Positions 38,341 through 46,945 of a stretch of DNA of 64,000 bases are shown here, piece after piece. This DNA is from Halorussus caseinilyticus (GTDB lineage Archaea > Halobacteriota > Halobacteria > Halobacteriales > Haladaptataceae), in assembly GCF_029338395.1 (NCBI RefSeq), contig NZ_CP119813.1, forward strand, positions 62,001 through 126,000, given 5' to 3'. Numbering within the stretch: position 1 is the stretch's first letter; the number at the start of each line of letters is the position of its first letter. Made by a program: the position numbers and the translations under genes. Under the pieces are notes generated by a model. It saw only the letters and a list, made by a program, of their open reading frames with translations. It had not been told where the DNA came from and did not search any database.

Positions 38341-38607
38341 ATGTATCGAGAAGTTAATTGGGCGGTACCGGCTGACCCATACATTCTCGAAGAACTAGGG
38401 AAGTATGAGGGCTGGCACACAGCAAAGAATCTGGAAATCAATACTGACTTCAGCCGACAGTGGATTTCCCAGCGCTGTCCAATCTTTGTTGATCATAATC
38501 TTGCTGAGCGTCATGACGAGGACCCTGCATACCGCATCACGGAACTCGGTGAGCAAGTTCTCTCTGGCGACGTTGAGTACGAAGAACTCAACGATTCAGA
38601 GAATTGA
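38341..38607 (+). CDS. PhiH1 repressor-like winged-helix protein
   Basis: 88 residues. The pattern VNWAVPADPYILEELGKYEGWHTAKNLEI...ISQRCPIFVDHNLAERHDEDPAYRITELGEQVLSGDVEYEELN is the small winged helix of the haloarchaeal phage PhiH1 repressor family. It is divergent from the type IV transfer operon and shares its promoter gap, so it probably represses transfer and itself. The 5' gap carries a candidate operator. Confidence 0.7.
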   Translation: MYREVNWAVPADPYILEELGKYEGWHTAKNLEINTDFSRQWISQRCPIFVDHNLAERHDEDPAYRITELGEQVLSGDVEYEELNDSEN

Positions 38608-38746
38608 ACCGTTCCTGACGGGGGCACTATCTAGTTTACCTCCTCGACTGGCGTTCGTTCATCGAGTGCCTAATGCGGTCGTTGAACGTTATAATGGACG
38701 TGGTATTGTGCCTGTTCAGCGTATAATAGCCGCCGAATCCGAACGG

Positions 38747-39946
38747 TCAGACTTCGCCTTGTTTGTCGAGTTCGTTGCACGCTTCGAACACGACGCTCGG
38801 GTCCATGTCGAGTTCGTGAGTATACGACCTGCCGCCGCTCTGGCCTTGGTTCACCTCGTTGCGAATCAGGAACCCGAGCATTTGGAGGTCTTCGAGATGG
38901 TTCCTGATGCTCTGGAGGGTCGTCAGCGGGTCGTCACCGCGCTTCTCGGCGATTTGCTGGTAGGTCGCCATGACCTTCTTCGACCGGACGGGGGTGTCGC
39001 CGTCGTGTTCGATGTGGGCGACCGCTTCGAGGACGTGGCGGGCGTGGAGCGATTGGTCGGCGATTTTGTCTCGGAGTCGACCGCGGTTCACTTCCTCGCG
39101 GGCGCGACCGATATGGTCGTCTTGGACTGTGCCAGCATCTTCGCGTTCGGCGATTTCCGTGCCTTTTCGGAGTAGGTCGATGGCTTGTCGGGCGCTTCCG
39201 GTGTCTTGGGCAGCGAGGGCGGCGGCTTTAGCAACGGCGCTGTCGTCGTAGCCGTCTTCGACCAGTGCTTTTTTGGCGCGGTCGTGGAGGATAGTGCGGA
39301 GTTCGTTGGCGTCGTAGGTTGGGAAGGAGATTTCGTCTTCTTGGAGGGTATCTTTGACTTTCGCAGACAGTCGGTTGCGGAAGGTGTAGTTGTTGCTGAT
39401 GCCGATGATTCCAATTTTGGCGTCTTCGAGGTGATCGTTCGCTCTCGCCCGCGGGAGTTCGTAGAGAAGGCTGTCTGCTTTTTCGAGATGATCGATTTCG
39501 TCTAGAACGACGAGGTGGGTGCCGCCGACTCGTTCGAGTTGTTTGTAGAGTTCTTTGAGTGCATTGCCGGTCGAGAGGCCGCGTTTCGGGAACTCGCTTG
39601 CGTGGTCGGGGAGGAGTCGATTGACGAGTTCGCGGACTGCGGAGAAGACGGTTTCGTCGTTGCAGTTGTAGCGGTGGACGTATAGGTCGTCGGCTGCGTC
39701 TTGTTGTTCGGCGGCGTGTTGGAGTTCATCGAGGACGTGTGTAGTGACGGCGGTTTTGCCGACGCCTGCTTTGCCGTAGAGCATGACGTTTGAGGGATTA
39801 CGGCCGTACAGTACATCTTTGAGGCTGTGTCTGTATTCTTCGATTTCGTCGTCGCGTTCGAGGATGTTGTCTGGTTCGTATTCTTCTTCAAGGACGGTTT
39901 TGTTCTCAAAGAGGGTATCGCCGATGTCTTCGAACAGTCCTGCCAT
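38747..39946 (-). CDS. orc1/cdc6: Orc1/Cdc6 replication initiator
   Basis: 399 residues. AAA+ domain with Walker A GKAGVGKT (58-65), Walker B VVLDEID (146-152) and sensor 1 GIIGISNNYTF, a lid with DTGSARQAIDLLRKG, and a C-terminal winged helix (KKVMATYQQIAEKRGDDPLTTLQSIRNHLEDLQMLGFL). It binds origin recognition boxes and loads MCM helicase. Its promoter side faces a cluster of five conserved boxes at 40032-40405, so it very likely initiates at that origin and defines this as an autonomously replicating element. Confidence 0.95.
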   Translation of the reverse strand: MAGLFEDIGDTLFENKTVLEEEYEPDNILERDDEIEEYRHSLKDVLYGRNPSNVMLYGKAGVGKTAVTTHVLDELQHAAEQQDAADDLYVHRYNCNDETVFSAVRELVNRLLPDHASEFPKRGLSTGNALKELYKQLERVGGTHLVVLDEIDHLEKADSLLYELPRARANDHLEDAKIGIIGISNNYTFRNRLSAKVKDTLQEDEISFPTYDANELRTILHDRAKKALVEDGYDDSAVAKAAALAAQDTGSARQAIDLLRKGTEIAEREDAGTVQDDHIGRAREEVNRGRLRDKIADQSLHARHVLEAVAHIEHDGDTPVRSKKVMATYQQIAEKRGDDPLTTLQSIRNHLEDLQMLGFLIRNEVNQGQSGGRSYTHELDMDPSVVFEACNELDKQGEV

Positions 39947-40031
39947 GTGTCTATTAAAGACTCGTGCAGTTATGATATATAAAAGTGGGGTTTGGGTGTT
40001 TGGTGTGTCCGACTTCTTTAAGTAGGATAGA

Positions 40032-40405
40032 GAGAGTAGACTTGGAGTGTTCAGAAGTAGAACGATGGGTCAAATCTTCTCAAAACCTCATCTTTCCGGT
40101 ACCGTAAAATATATAATAATATTCTATGGGCGTTTTCTAGGATAGTGGAACAAACACCCACTACCTCACGGAATCTGATTTAGAAGCATCGTCTTCTAGC
40201 AACGAACACTCCAAATGTACTCTCCCCCATCCCAAAATCGCGTCCTACCATCTCCCATCTCACGCTGAACACTCCAAATGTACTCTCACTCTACAACCAC
40301 ACCACCACGAGTACCGCCTGATCACTCCAAACCTACTCTCTCCCTCTTTCAAGATATCGACCCTCCGAGACGCCTATCCCTCACGAACACCCAAAATCTA
40401 CTCTC
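40032..40405. other. Candidate replication origin: five 21-bp boxes around an AT-rich core
   Basis: A 21-bp box with core CACTCCAAATGTACTCTC occurs four times in direct orientation (40204-40224 and 40267-40287 identical; 40320-40340 and 40385-40405 diverged) and once inverted at 40032-40052. Direct copies are spaced 53-65 bp. Between the inverted and first direct copy lies an AT-rich stretch (AAAATATATAATAATATTC near 40107-40125) suited to unwinding. The whole array lies beside the orc1/cdc6 gene. The box is unlike the G-rich chromosomal haloarchaeal ORB I know, suggesting an initiator-specific box. Confidence 0.8.
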
Positions 40406-40439
40406 TCACTCCAAGACCCCCCGCCTCGAAACTGTACCC

Positions 40440-40661
40440 TCACCTGCCACGACGCCCACCGTATGACACGCCGAACAGCCACTGTCTGTCCCGACTGCCA
40501 GTACGTCTTTGGAGAATCGTCCGCGCGCCATCTGTCATGATCGACCGCAGCCAAACGTCCTCCTCAAGCGCCAGTAAGAGGTCACGAGCGTACTCGTCGG
40601 TCGAATCTGGGCGTTCCCCTCGGTCGGCTAGCTCGTCCTGTACGAGCATTGCGAGCGACAC
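40440..40661 (-). pseudogene. Truncated gene fragment next to the origin
   Basis: Minus-strand frame starting GTG 40661 with a protein-like first part (MLVQDELADRGERPDSTDEYARDLLLALEEDVWLRSIMTDGA). After about residue 46 the sequence is simply the complement of the zinc-ribbon fragment at 40463-40540. It looks like the 5' part of a small haloarchaeal gene cut at about 40535. Confidence 0.3.
40463..40540 (+). pseudogene. 5' fragment of a DUF5817-like zinc-ribbon gene
   Basis: A 25-codon frame (MTRRTATVCPDCQYVFGES...) that closely parallels the start of the zinc-ribbon gene at 49262 (MTLCTVTVCPDCKYVF) and then stops. It has the first CxxC knuckle only. It meets another truncated gene at about 40535, so this is probably a deletion or recombination junction. 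Confidence 0.4.
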
Positions 40662-40706
40662 ATTAGTCGAACTTCGGGAATCCTCGCTCTTCAGACAAGG
40701 AGGCTG

Positions 40707-41148
40707 TCAATGGTACGTCGGATGGACATCCTCAAGGAGTTGGTCGATGATTTCCCAGAGAATTAAGGATGGAGTCTCATGTTCGAATGAGATACTCCGT
40801 CGGTCTTCATCGTCATCGGTCGTATACTGGAAATGCGTCCGACCGAGATCAGGATGATCCTCGTCTTGATGCCAACCAGCGTGAAACCCTGTATTTGGGT
40901 CGGTGTAGTTTACACGGAACCAATCGTGTGGCTCCTGGCGATACCATGCTACGAGAAGCTCCGGTGATTCCGGTCCAGTTGGTGGGTCAAGGCGGGCTGG
41001 GGTCAAACGTCGCTCGCAACTGCTTGGCTTCGATATCGTCCGGAACGTACTCGACCGTGGTAATCTGGGGAACACGCTCTAGGACGTCCTGCTTCAGTTG
41101 CGCGTACAGGTTCGCGTTCGGATCACCCCCGGGATGTGGAACAGACAT
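40707..41148 (-). pseudogene. Partner gene of the DUF7342-like regulator, one frameshift
   Basis: The frame from ATG 41148 (MSVPHPGGDPNANLYAQLKQDV) ends at TGA 40987-40989 after ATFDPSPP. The frame RLDPPTGPESPELLVAWYRQEPHDWFRVNYTDPNTG continues to 40707. The joined protein, about 145 residues, contains GWHQDEDHPDLGRTHFQ, a His/Asp-rich segment recalling TumE-like or DUF6516-like small toxins. It begins 4 bp after the regulator gene, the usual layout of a two-gene toxin-antitoxin-like unit. Confidence 0.5.
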
Positions 41149-41151
41149 CCG

Positions 41152-41694
41152 TTAGCTACTGGCCTCGGCCGGCTCACTTGTTGGGGCCAGAAAGTCCCAT
41201 TCTCGGATGACGAACCCGACGATCTGGATGCGGCGCTGGAGGTGTTCCCACTCACGCGCGATTTCGCGGCGGTGGTCTTCGTCTTCAGCATCAAGAGCCT
41301 CGTCGGCGATTGTTCCGCGAAGCTGATTCGGTGACTCAACGTCGAACTCGTCTTTCCAGTCCCGAATCTGTGCCTTCATGTCGGCGAGACGGTCTGTGAG
41401 CTCTTCGACAGTATGCCCGCTGTCTCGAAGGCGCGTTGCTTCCTGCATCGCTTGACGGCGGTAATCCGGCGAGTACGTGGTGTGTGTGCCGCTGTCGTCA
41501 CGACGGAGAATACCATCGTCGACAAGCCGTTCGAGGACGCGCTTGGTCGGTTCGTGCGACCGGTCTGCTTCGGAGGCGATCCAGTTTGCGGTCCGTGGCT
41601 CTGACAACTGACGCGCGACCATCCGTACTCGATCCTCACCGGTTGTCTGGCGTTCCATGAGTCCTTTGTCGGAATTCGATTCATCGGTGGTCAT
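41152..41694 (-). CDS. Winged-helix regulator, DUF7342-like (second copy)
   Basis: 180 residues. N-terminal winged helix (SEPRTANWIASEADRSHEPTKRVLERLVDDGILRRDDSGTHTTYSPD) followed by helical segments (EELTDRLADMKAQIRDWKDEFDVESPNQLRG). It is a paralogue of 21637-22188. Its partner gene follows immediately, so this copy keeps the two-gene arrangement that the other has lost. Likely an autoregulatory antitoxin or regulator. Confidence 0.7.
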   Translation of the reverse strand: MTTDESNSDKGLMERQTTGEDRVRMVARQLSEPRTANWIASEADRSHEPTKRVLERLVDDGILRRDDSGTHTTYSPDYRRQAMQEATRLRDSGHTVEELTDRLADMKAQIRDWKDEFDVESPNQLRGTIADEALDAEDEDHRREIAREWEHLQRRIQIVGFVIREWDFLAPTSEPAEASS

Positions 41695-41759
41695 ACTCTA
41701 CGGTTCACACTCTATCTTAATACAGGTTGAGGTCATTCGTCCTATATCGAATTAAATGA

Positions 41760-42023
41760 CTAGGGCTTACTCGACTTGACCAACCTCATACGGACTTCGA
41801 ACTGGTTTTCACAGGTATCAAGCCAGATAGTCTGACCCTTGAACTCAGAGAAGATGCCGTCACCCGATGGTTTGAGCTGACGCCGGTCGGTTGGACTCCA
41901 GAACTGCTGGACGTCTCTTATCCCAGGTTCGTCAGGCAACTTTTCGAGTGCTATTCCATCTTTGAGAGCCCAAAGTCTGTATATCGTTCTTTGGTTTACG
42001 ATGTTTTGCCATGGTTTTGCTGG
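41760..42023 (-). pseudogene. 3' gene fragment cut by the integrase unit
   Basis: Frame without a start codon, open from 42023 to TAG at 41760-41762: RTIYRLWALKDGIALEKLPDEPGIRDVQQFWSPTDRR..., then GQTIWLDTCENQFEVRMRL. It reads as a real C-terminal part of a protein. Its 5' side is lost exactly where the duplicated integrase promoter region begins (about 42040-42060), suggesting integration or recombination there. Confidence 0.35.
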
Positions 42024-42074
42024 TTATAGTACTTAGTTCGGTTGTGTAGACCTGTACAACCGAATCACCAAAAA

Positions 42075-42089
42075 TATAAACTAGCTAGT
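42075..42089 (+). promoter_or_regulatory. TATA box and ACTAGCTAGT palindrome before integrase 1
   Basis: TATAAA at 42075-42080 is followed by the perfect palindrome ACTAGCTAGT (42080-42089). The same arrangement occurs at 47743-47757 before integrase 2. The box lies about 36 bp ahead of the leader ORF ATG at 42111. The palindrome overlaps the TATA box, so a bound protein would block initiation. Confidence 0.6.
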
Positions 42090-42110
42090 ACGAAAACCCA
42101 GCACCCAGAA

Positions 42111-42164
42111 ATGACTCGCCTTAGAATCACCAACCCCCGCAGAAATCCAGCTACACCCCCATGA
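42111..42164 (+). CDS. 17-codon leader peptide coupled to integrase 1
   Basis: MTRLRITNPRRNPATPP, ending in TGA that overlaps the integrase ATG (ATGA at 42161-42164). The identical arrangement, with the same length, exists before integrase 2 (47779-47832). The start lies so near the expected transcription start that it would be translated from an essentially leaderless mRNA, with the integrase read by termination-reinitiation. Confidence 0.5.
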   Translation: MTRLRITNPRRNPATPP

Positions 42165-43394
42165 GCGAGACCATCAACTGGAGCCACCACGACCTCAACG
42201 GCCTCGAAGAGCTATACTGGGATGAAATCGCGCCCGCGTTGCGTCGTGACGGACGCGACCCCCACACCCGACCGTCATACGAGACGCTCGCTGACCACGG
42301 CTACAGCGGCCTCGCCTACACTCTCCGCGAACACCACGATTTGACGCCCAAACAGTTCCTCTCCGAGACCGTCGGCCTCAAAGACGAGGACGACAGCACC
42401 GAGGGCTACGACTGGAACATCGAGACCGAACGCACCCAGAGCGCGTTCGAATCGTACCTCCGGTCGCTCAACCGTCGTCGCAACCTCGCCGACTCGACGC
42501 TTGCTTCGAAGCGCACCCACCTGTCGGCCTACGCCGAAACCTACCGCGACCTACACGGAACCGACGACCTCCTCGGACCGCTCGACGCCCACGACCAGCG
42601 CGGCGAGGAGATCGACCGCGCCTACGAGGTTCTCGACGTGTTCAACGCCGAGCGTTCGACCGACGCCTCGAAAATCGAGTACACCGCGACGGTCGCAAGT
42701 TGGTACCACCGCCTTGTCCGGCACGGCCGCGCGGAGTTCAACCCGCTCGAACACGCGACGACCGAATTCGGGTGGGAACGCAACAACCCCGACAATCACC
42801 CGCTGGACGCGAGCGACGTACGCGCGCTCTACGACGCCGCAGACTCGCTCGAAGACCGACTGCTCGTCGTCGCCCTCGCCGGATGGGGCCTCCGGTCGGG
42901 AGAGGTCGCCCGTCTCCATCAGCGCCAATTCGTCGGGTCAAACAGCGACGACCCGCACCTCGATTTCGAAAAACGGAAGAACGGACCGAGTTCGGTCAGT
43001 CTGCTGTACGGCCTCGACGTGTTGAAAGACCGCTGGAACGACCTCGCCGAAGACGAGACGTGGAACGGGTATCTCTTCCTCCCCGCAGTCCGAGTCCGGC
43101 CACATCGTCGGTGACACGATACGGTCGCGTTTTCGGACGCTTGCCGACGAGGCAGACGTACAGGTTCTCGGCGAGCGCCCGAAGCCCCACATGGCACGTC
43201 GGTTCTGGTACACGGCCTACCAGCAGGCGACTGCGGGCTTGCTCGACCGACTCGAAGGAATCGCCGAGGATCAAGGGAGCGCCTCAGCAGAGGTCATCGC
43301 ACAGAATTATCTCTCGGACGAAGAGGTCCGGCAGGCACGTCAAGACGCGATGCGGGAGAAGTTGGCCGAGGCGTTCGGGAACGCCGACCGATAG
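42161..43394 (+). pseudogene. Tyrosine recombinase 1 (XerC/D-like), frameshifted near its end
   Basis: Phage-type integrase that would be about 410 residues. The frame from ATG 42161 includes the core-binding SAM-like domain (RRNLADSTLASKRTHLSAYAETY) and catalytic Arg (AGWGLRSGEVARLH), but goes out of frame near 43085. The remainder, with the H-x-x-R box (PKPHMARRFWYTAYQ) and the Tyr-containing end (AQNYLSDEE), continues in another frame to 43394. Compared with integrase 2 the break equals one lost or two extra bases. The frame as read lacks the catalytic Tyr and His/Arg, so it would be inactive unless the indel is an artefact. Confidence 0.75.
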
Positions 43395-43458
43395 AACACT
43401 TCGGCGGTTATCTCGTCACTCAGCCATTTACCACAAAAATTTACTATTAAGGAGTGTT

Positions 43459-43683
43459 ATGGCAGAGATGCAGTGGGTCGGCTTCGACATCCACCCCGCG
43501 AGCGTGCTTTCCGGTACCGCTTTTCGAAGGGCTAGCCTCTCGATAGACACTCATTCTACCAGAAAGAGAGTCGAGAAATCAATTCTTGACTACTGGAACG
43601 CGCGGCCGCTCGCGGTCGGTTCCTCCTCTTTGATGTCGATGGAGAGGTCGAGCTTTTTTGAGAGCGTCACTGTCGCTCAGTAG
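43459..43683 (+). CDS. Small ORF of doubtful coding status
   Basis: 74 codons from ATG 43459 (MAEMQWVGFDIHPASVLSG), with GGAG 5 bp ahead and an AT-rich stretch (AAAAATTTACTATTAAG) before it. The C-terminal half is Ser-rich and may be out of frame. Downstream sequence to about 43800 shows another plausible plus-strand stretch (GLAEIADREVVLVGINAASD), so this may be the remains of a larger gene. Confidence 0.3.
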   Translation: MAEMQWVGFDIHPASVLSGTAFRRASLSIDTHSTRKRVEKSILDYWNARPLAVGSSSLMSMERSSFFESVTVAQ

Positions 43684-43819
43684 CCGACCCCCATCGTGTC
43701 GATAACGGCTTAGCCGAAATCGCGGACCGAGAAGTCGTCCTCGTCGGAATAAATGCGGCGAGTGACTCGAAACCCGTCCCAAATTTGTCTGTCGTCATCA
43801 GCCACGACTGTCGAACTAA

Positions 43820-44614
43820 TTACTGCATTTTGTTCGGAGATGTGGAATTACTCTGCCACTGCTCTAGCGGATGGCTCTCCTGTCGATATCTGTTATATAG
43901 GTCCAGTGCCCATTGATACGACTCGTCGGTAGTGTTGTGGAGTGAAATGCATGGGACCCCATCATTTAGGATTACAATACAGAGTTCGACCTTCGGAGTC
44001 GTAGAGACGAATAGTCCAAAAGGAAGTCTGTCTTCAACGATGCCGACGTAATCGGTCGATAGTACGTTCTCAATCTCTGGTTGGTCATACCGCGAGTTAG
44101 CTTGCTTCTGAAGTGAAGCAGCCTCAACAATAAGTTCTACTGTTGTGTCGGGGCTTTTACCATTAAAGTTAGTCATGAGATTTGAAAAAAGAACAGGAGT
44201 GAACGCGACTATCTTTGAGTTGCGGTCTAGCAACTGACAGACTGGTTCAAGCGGTTTATTGGGAGAATGGCGTTCTGTCGTCACAACAGTTGCATCCTTG
44301 AACACGCAGGGTTTGATGACGCTTAATTCCGGACCCTTTGTCAGACCGTCAAATTCGTTGAGAACGTTTGCCTCGGCATATAATTCTTGCACATGGCCAA
44401 ACAGTTGATCTCCTATATCTGTCAGTTCGTAGTGGCCATAGTGTTCGTTTAGCAGGTCGGCATCAGCGAGGTTCTTCAGTGCTCGGTAGACTGTTGATTG
44501 AGAATATCCCGACCGAGAGGCGAGTTTTCGACGGTCGGTTACACCGTCGGCGATATCAATCAAAAGGTCTCTACGTTGAACAAGTAACTTGAGTTGCTCG
44601 GAGGGAAGTCCCAT
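43820..44614 (-). CDS. Helix-turn-helix regulator with FilR1-type middle domain
   Basis: 264 residues. N-terminal winged helix (RRDLLIDIADGVTDRRKLASRSGYSQSTVYRALKNLADADLL) and a C-terminal sensor region typical of haloarchaeal FilR1/DUF1724 regulators (VVTTERHSPNKPLEPVCQLLDRNSKIVAFTPVLFSNLM... LPFGLFVSTTPKVELCIVILNDG). It sits between integrase 1 and the exported-protein genes and is the only regulator there, so it may control them. GC is low relative to the flanks. Confidence 0.8.
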   Translation of the reverse strand: MGLPSEQLKLLVQRRDLLIDIADGVTDRRKLASRSGYSQSTVYRALKNLADADLLNEHYGHYELTDIGDQLFGHVQELYAEANVLNEFDGLTKGPELSVIKPCVFKDATVVTTERHSPNKPLEPVCQLLDRNSKIVAFTPVLFSNLMTNFNGKSPDTTVELIVEAASLQKQANSRYDQPEIENVLSTDYVGIVEDRLPFGLFVSTTPKVELCIVILNDGVPCISLHNTTDESYQWALDLYNRYRQESHPLEQWQSNSTSPNKMQ

Positions 44615-44717
44615 GATGATACAACATTCATGCCATGTAATTAACCTTTCTAACGTAATCTAAATTATATTTTTATCGCGGGTTGGTTAGTAGAAAAACC
44701 GGAGTAGGGATACAATC

Positions 44718-45305
44718 CTACACCGTATCGTCGTAGTAGCTTGACCCGTACGCGTCCATACCGTGATCGCCCGCACCGTTGACCGACACTCGTACCCATG
44801 GAAGAGCATGATCGGTGGGATGGTCGTATTCACCGACTTGCGTAGTCAACGCTGAAACACGCTTACCGTCGTTGTTGTCTCGGTACTCCAACTCTTCCTT
44901 CTCCTGACCGACGAACGACCAGAGCTTGTTGACTTTTTTGTTTTCGCCAACAGAGTTAGCCCACAGAAGCTCGTCGCCCGTGTACTCCCATGACGTATAG
45001 TTCATCCACTTCCAGTTGATGGTTCCGAGGCTGTCTTTTGACTGAACGTAGTACCCAATAGTATCAGTAGTCCCACTCGTTGACACCGCCGTGTCGTTAA
45101 CTGTCAACCCTTCCACTTCAGGCGCGGCCACATCTGTGACGATGCCCACTTCGATAGTTGACTCACTATCATTGTTGCTTTTTGTCTCGGGTTCGCTCGC
45201 AGCAGCGACGCCAGCGCCAAGGAATCCCGCCGTAATGGTAACGGCGACACCGTCTTGAACCAACTTTCGTCGCGTCATCTTTGAGTTGTCATTGCTGTCT
45301 GACAT
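44718..45305 (-). CDS. Tat-exported protein, unknown; divergent from halocin-like gene
   Basis: 195 residues with a Tat signal (MTRRKLVQDG at residues 10-19, then a hydrophobic stretch ending GVAAAS near residue 37). The mature part is rich in Trp, Asn and Gly (TINWKWMNYTSWEYTGDELLWANSVGENKK) with no Cys. It shares a promoter gap of 220 bp with the halocin-like gene and could be its immunity or companion protein. No family recognised. Confidence 0.65.
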   Translation of the reverse strand: MSDSNDNSKMTRRKLVQDGVAVTITAGFLGAGVAAASEPETKSNNDSESTIEVGIVTDVAAPEVEGLTVNDTAVSTSGTTDTIGYYVQSKDSLGTINWKWMNYTSWEYTGDELLWANSVGENKKVNKLWSFVGQEKEELEYRDNNDGKRVSALTTQVGEYDHPTDHALPWVRVSVNGAGDHGMDAYGSSYYDDTV

Positions 45306-45479
45306 GCGTTTTAGCCAGTTCGCCCAGACAGCTTATTTTTATATCTTGAATATGCTTGGAAGAGATGCCTACCGGCACATGTTCTGACTGATGTTGCGGT
45401 CTTTGCGTGTTGGGTTGTGGATATCGTCTTCACCAGTCATTTCCATCTCTACCTATTTCTTAACTATTCTTGCAAAGAT

Positions 45480-45525
45480 TAATAATATAATATGTTAGTA
45501 TCTAAATTAAACCGGAGGTAGAAAA
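45480..45525 (+). promoter_or_regulatory. Promoter and strong Shine-Dalgarno of the halocin-like gene
   Basis: AATAATATAATAT at 45481-45493 is TATA-like; GGAGGT at 45514-45519 is 6 bases ahead of ATG 45526. A strong ribosome site with a real leader is unusual in haloarchaea and suggests high expression. Confidence 0.55.
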
Positions 45526-46662
45526 ATGGAAGACACCCTGGAACGACGTACTGAATCGAGTACTGACAATGCTCGATGTGACACGACCTCTCGCCGAAGT
45601 GTCCTCCGGAAGTCGGCCTTACTATCGACACTCGGCGCTACCGGATTCGGTGCCACCACTAGTACGGTAGCTGCCGCCGGTGCCTGCGGTGAGGATAATC
45701 CTACCGACCCAGGCACTACCGATTACGTGTGGGAGAAAGGCGATGACAAAGTCGAGACGGCGAACTGCGACGATAACATCCTTCGAGGACAGAAGACGGT
45801 TCACGCTGCATCCACGCAGTATCTCGGGAGCGCCGAAGACAGCGCTGGCGAGTGGACCCACTTCTTCCAACTCGGTGGTCATGCTGAGTACTATAACGGA
45901 GGCTTTAGCTGCGACTCGTGGAGCCACGATGCTGGCATCAGCGAACACAAGGCCACCATCGACAACAAGGACGGGAGCAACGACGCCCTTGACCCCGCCA
46001 ACAGGCATGACGTGGCGGGCCTTCCGGCGGCAGGTAGTGACAGCGGGACCCTGAGCGACCTTGGTCAGCAACTCGCAAACACTGCCATCACCGAGGCCAT
46101 GGGCTACTACCTTGGCGGCTGGGCCGGTGCGGCGGCTGGCATCGCCCTTGGAATGCTCGGCGATAGCGAGAACAACAACACTGTCAAGGACAGTCAACTC
46201 GCATACGACTGGGACTACGGCACGAGTTACAGCAAGTGCGGCTCCCACTTCGTGGATTTCGACCTTGAGGGTAACGAAAGCGCCTCACTCGACGTGACCG
46301 ACGAGGCATGGGGCAAGTACCCGAACTACACGCAGATTTACAAGGAGATCGACTTCCTTGACGCGACCGAAACTAGCACCCTCTCAACGTCGTCAACTGA
46401 CCTCGTAGAGCGTAACAACGGCACTCGTCGTGAAGTCGCGCCCGGTGACATCATCGAGACTACCAACGGGGAACCAATTCGCGTCACCGATGTGAGTGTG
46501 ACGACTACCCAGTCGCCGGGGAAGGCACCTAAGCAAATCGCAGGGACCGATGACCTGCCGCGCCGACTTGGCCATCGGTTTGACGACAAGAAACCGGTCA
46601 GATACGCTGAATTCGCCTCACAAGTTCGTACGATGTCAATCAGTGGGAAGCTACTGGAGTGA
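45526..46662 (+). CDS. Tat-exported halocin-like protein
   Basis: 378 residues. Tat signal with twin Arg at 23-24 (TSRRSVLRKSALLSTLG) and cleavage after TVAAA near residue 51. The mature protein is acidic and polar except for one glycine-rich hydrophobic helix at about 190-211 (YYLGGWAGAAAGIALGMLG), followed by YDWDYG. From memory, halocin H4 has the same plan: Tat leader, polar body, one hydrophobic segment followed by a WDY motif, similar total length. Cys residues at 54, 81, 129 and 238 could pair. Inference: a secreted antimicrobial or surface toxin. Against this, no dedicated exporter or proven immunity gene is visible. Confidence 0.6.
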   Translation: MEDTLERRTESSTDNARCDTTSRRSVLRKSALLSTLGATGFGATTSTVAAAGACGEDNPTDPGTTDYVWEKGDDKVETANCDDNILRGQKTVHAASTQYLGSAEDSAGEWTHFFQLGGHAEYYNGGFSCDSWSHDAGISEHKATIDNKDGSNDALDPANRHDVAGLPAAGSDSGTLSDLGQQLANTAITEAMGYYLGGWAGAAAGIALGMLGDSENNNTVKDSQLAYDWDYGTSYSKCGSHFVDFDLEGNESASLDVTDEAWGKYPNYTQIYKEIDFLDATETSTLSTSSTDLVERNNGTRREVAPGDIIETTNGEPIRVTDVSVTTTQSPGKAPKQIAGTDDLPRRLGHRFDDKKPVRYAEFASQVRTMSISGKLLE

Positions 46663-46945
46663 TTCTACTCTAACGATTGACTCTTGTACTGCGCTCCGAG
46701 TAAGTCGCCAATATAGCCGCTAATGGCTAACCCCATATCGGCTTTATTTGCGACTGTTCTCGAACGTAGAGTTTCACCCACGATTTGAACAATATGGTGA
46801 TTTATGTCATAATTAGATGGCTGATACAGGCGGTCCGGGGTTTATTCTATTGTGTTAATAATTACAAGCAAAAATATCATAAAGCACGGTCCAAAAGTAG
46901 CAATAGACCAATAACTAATGGCTGTCCATCATCCCTCCAAAAGTA

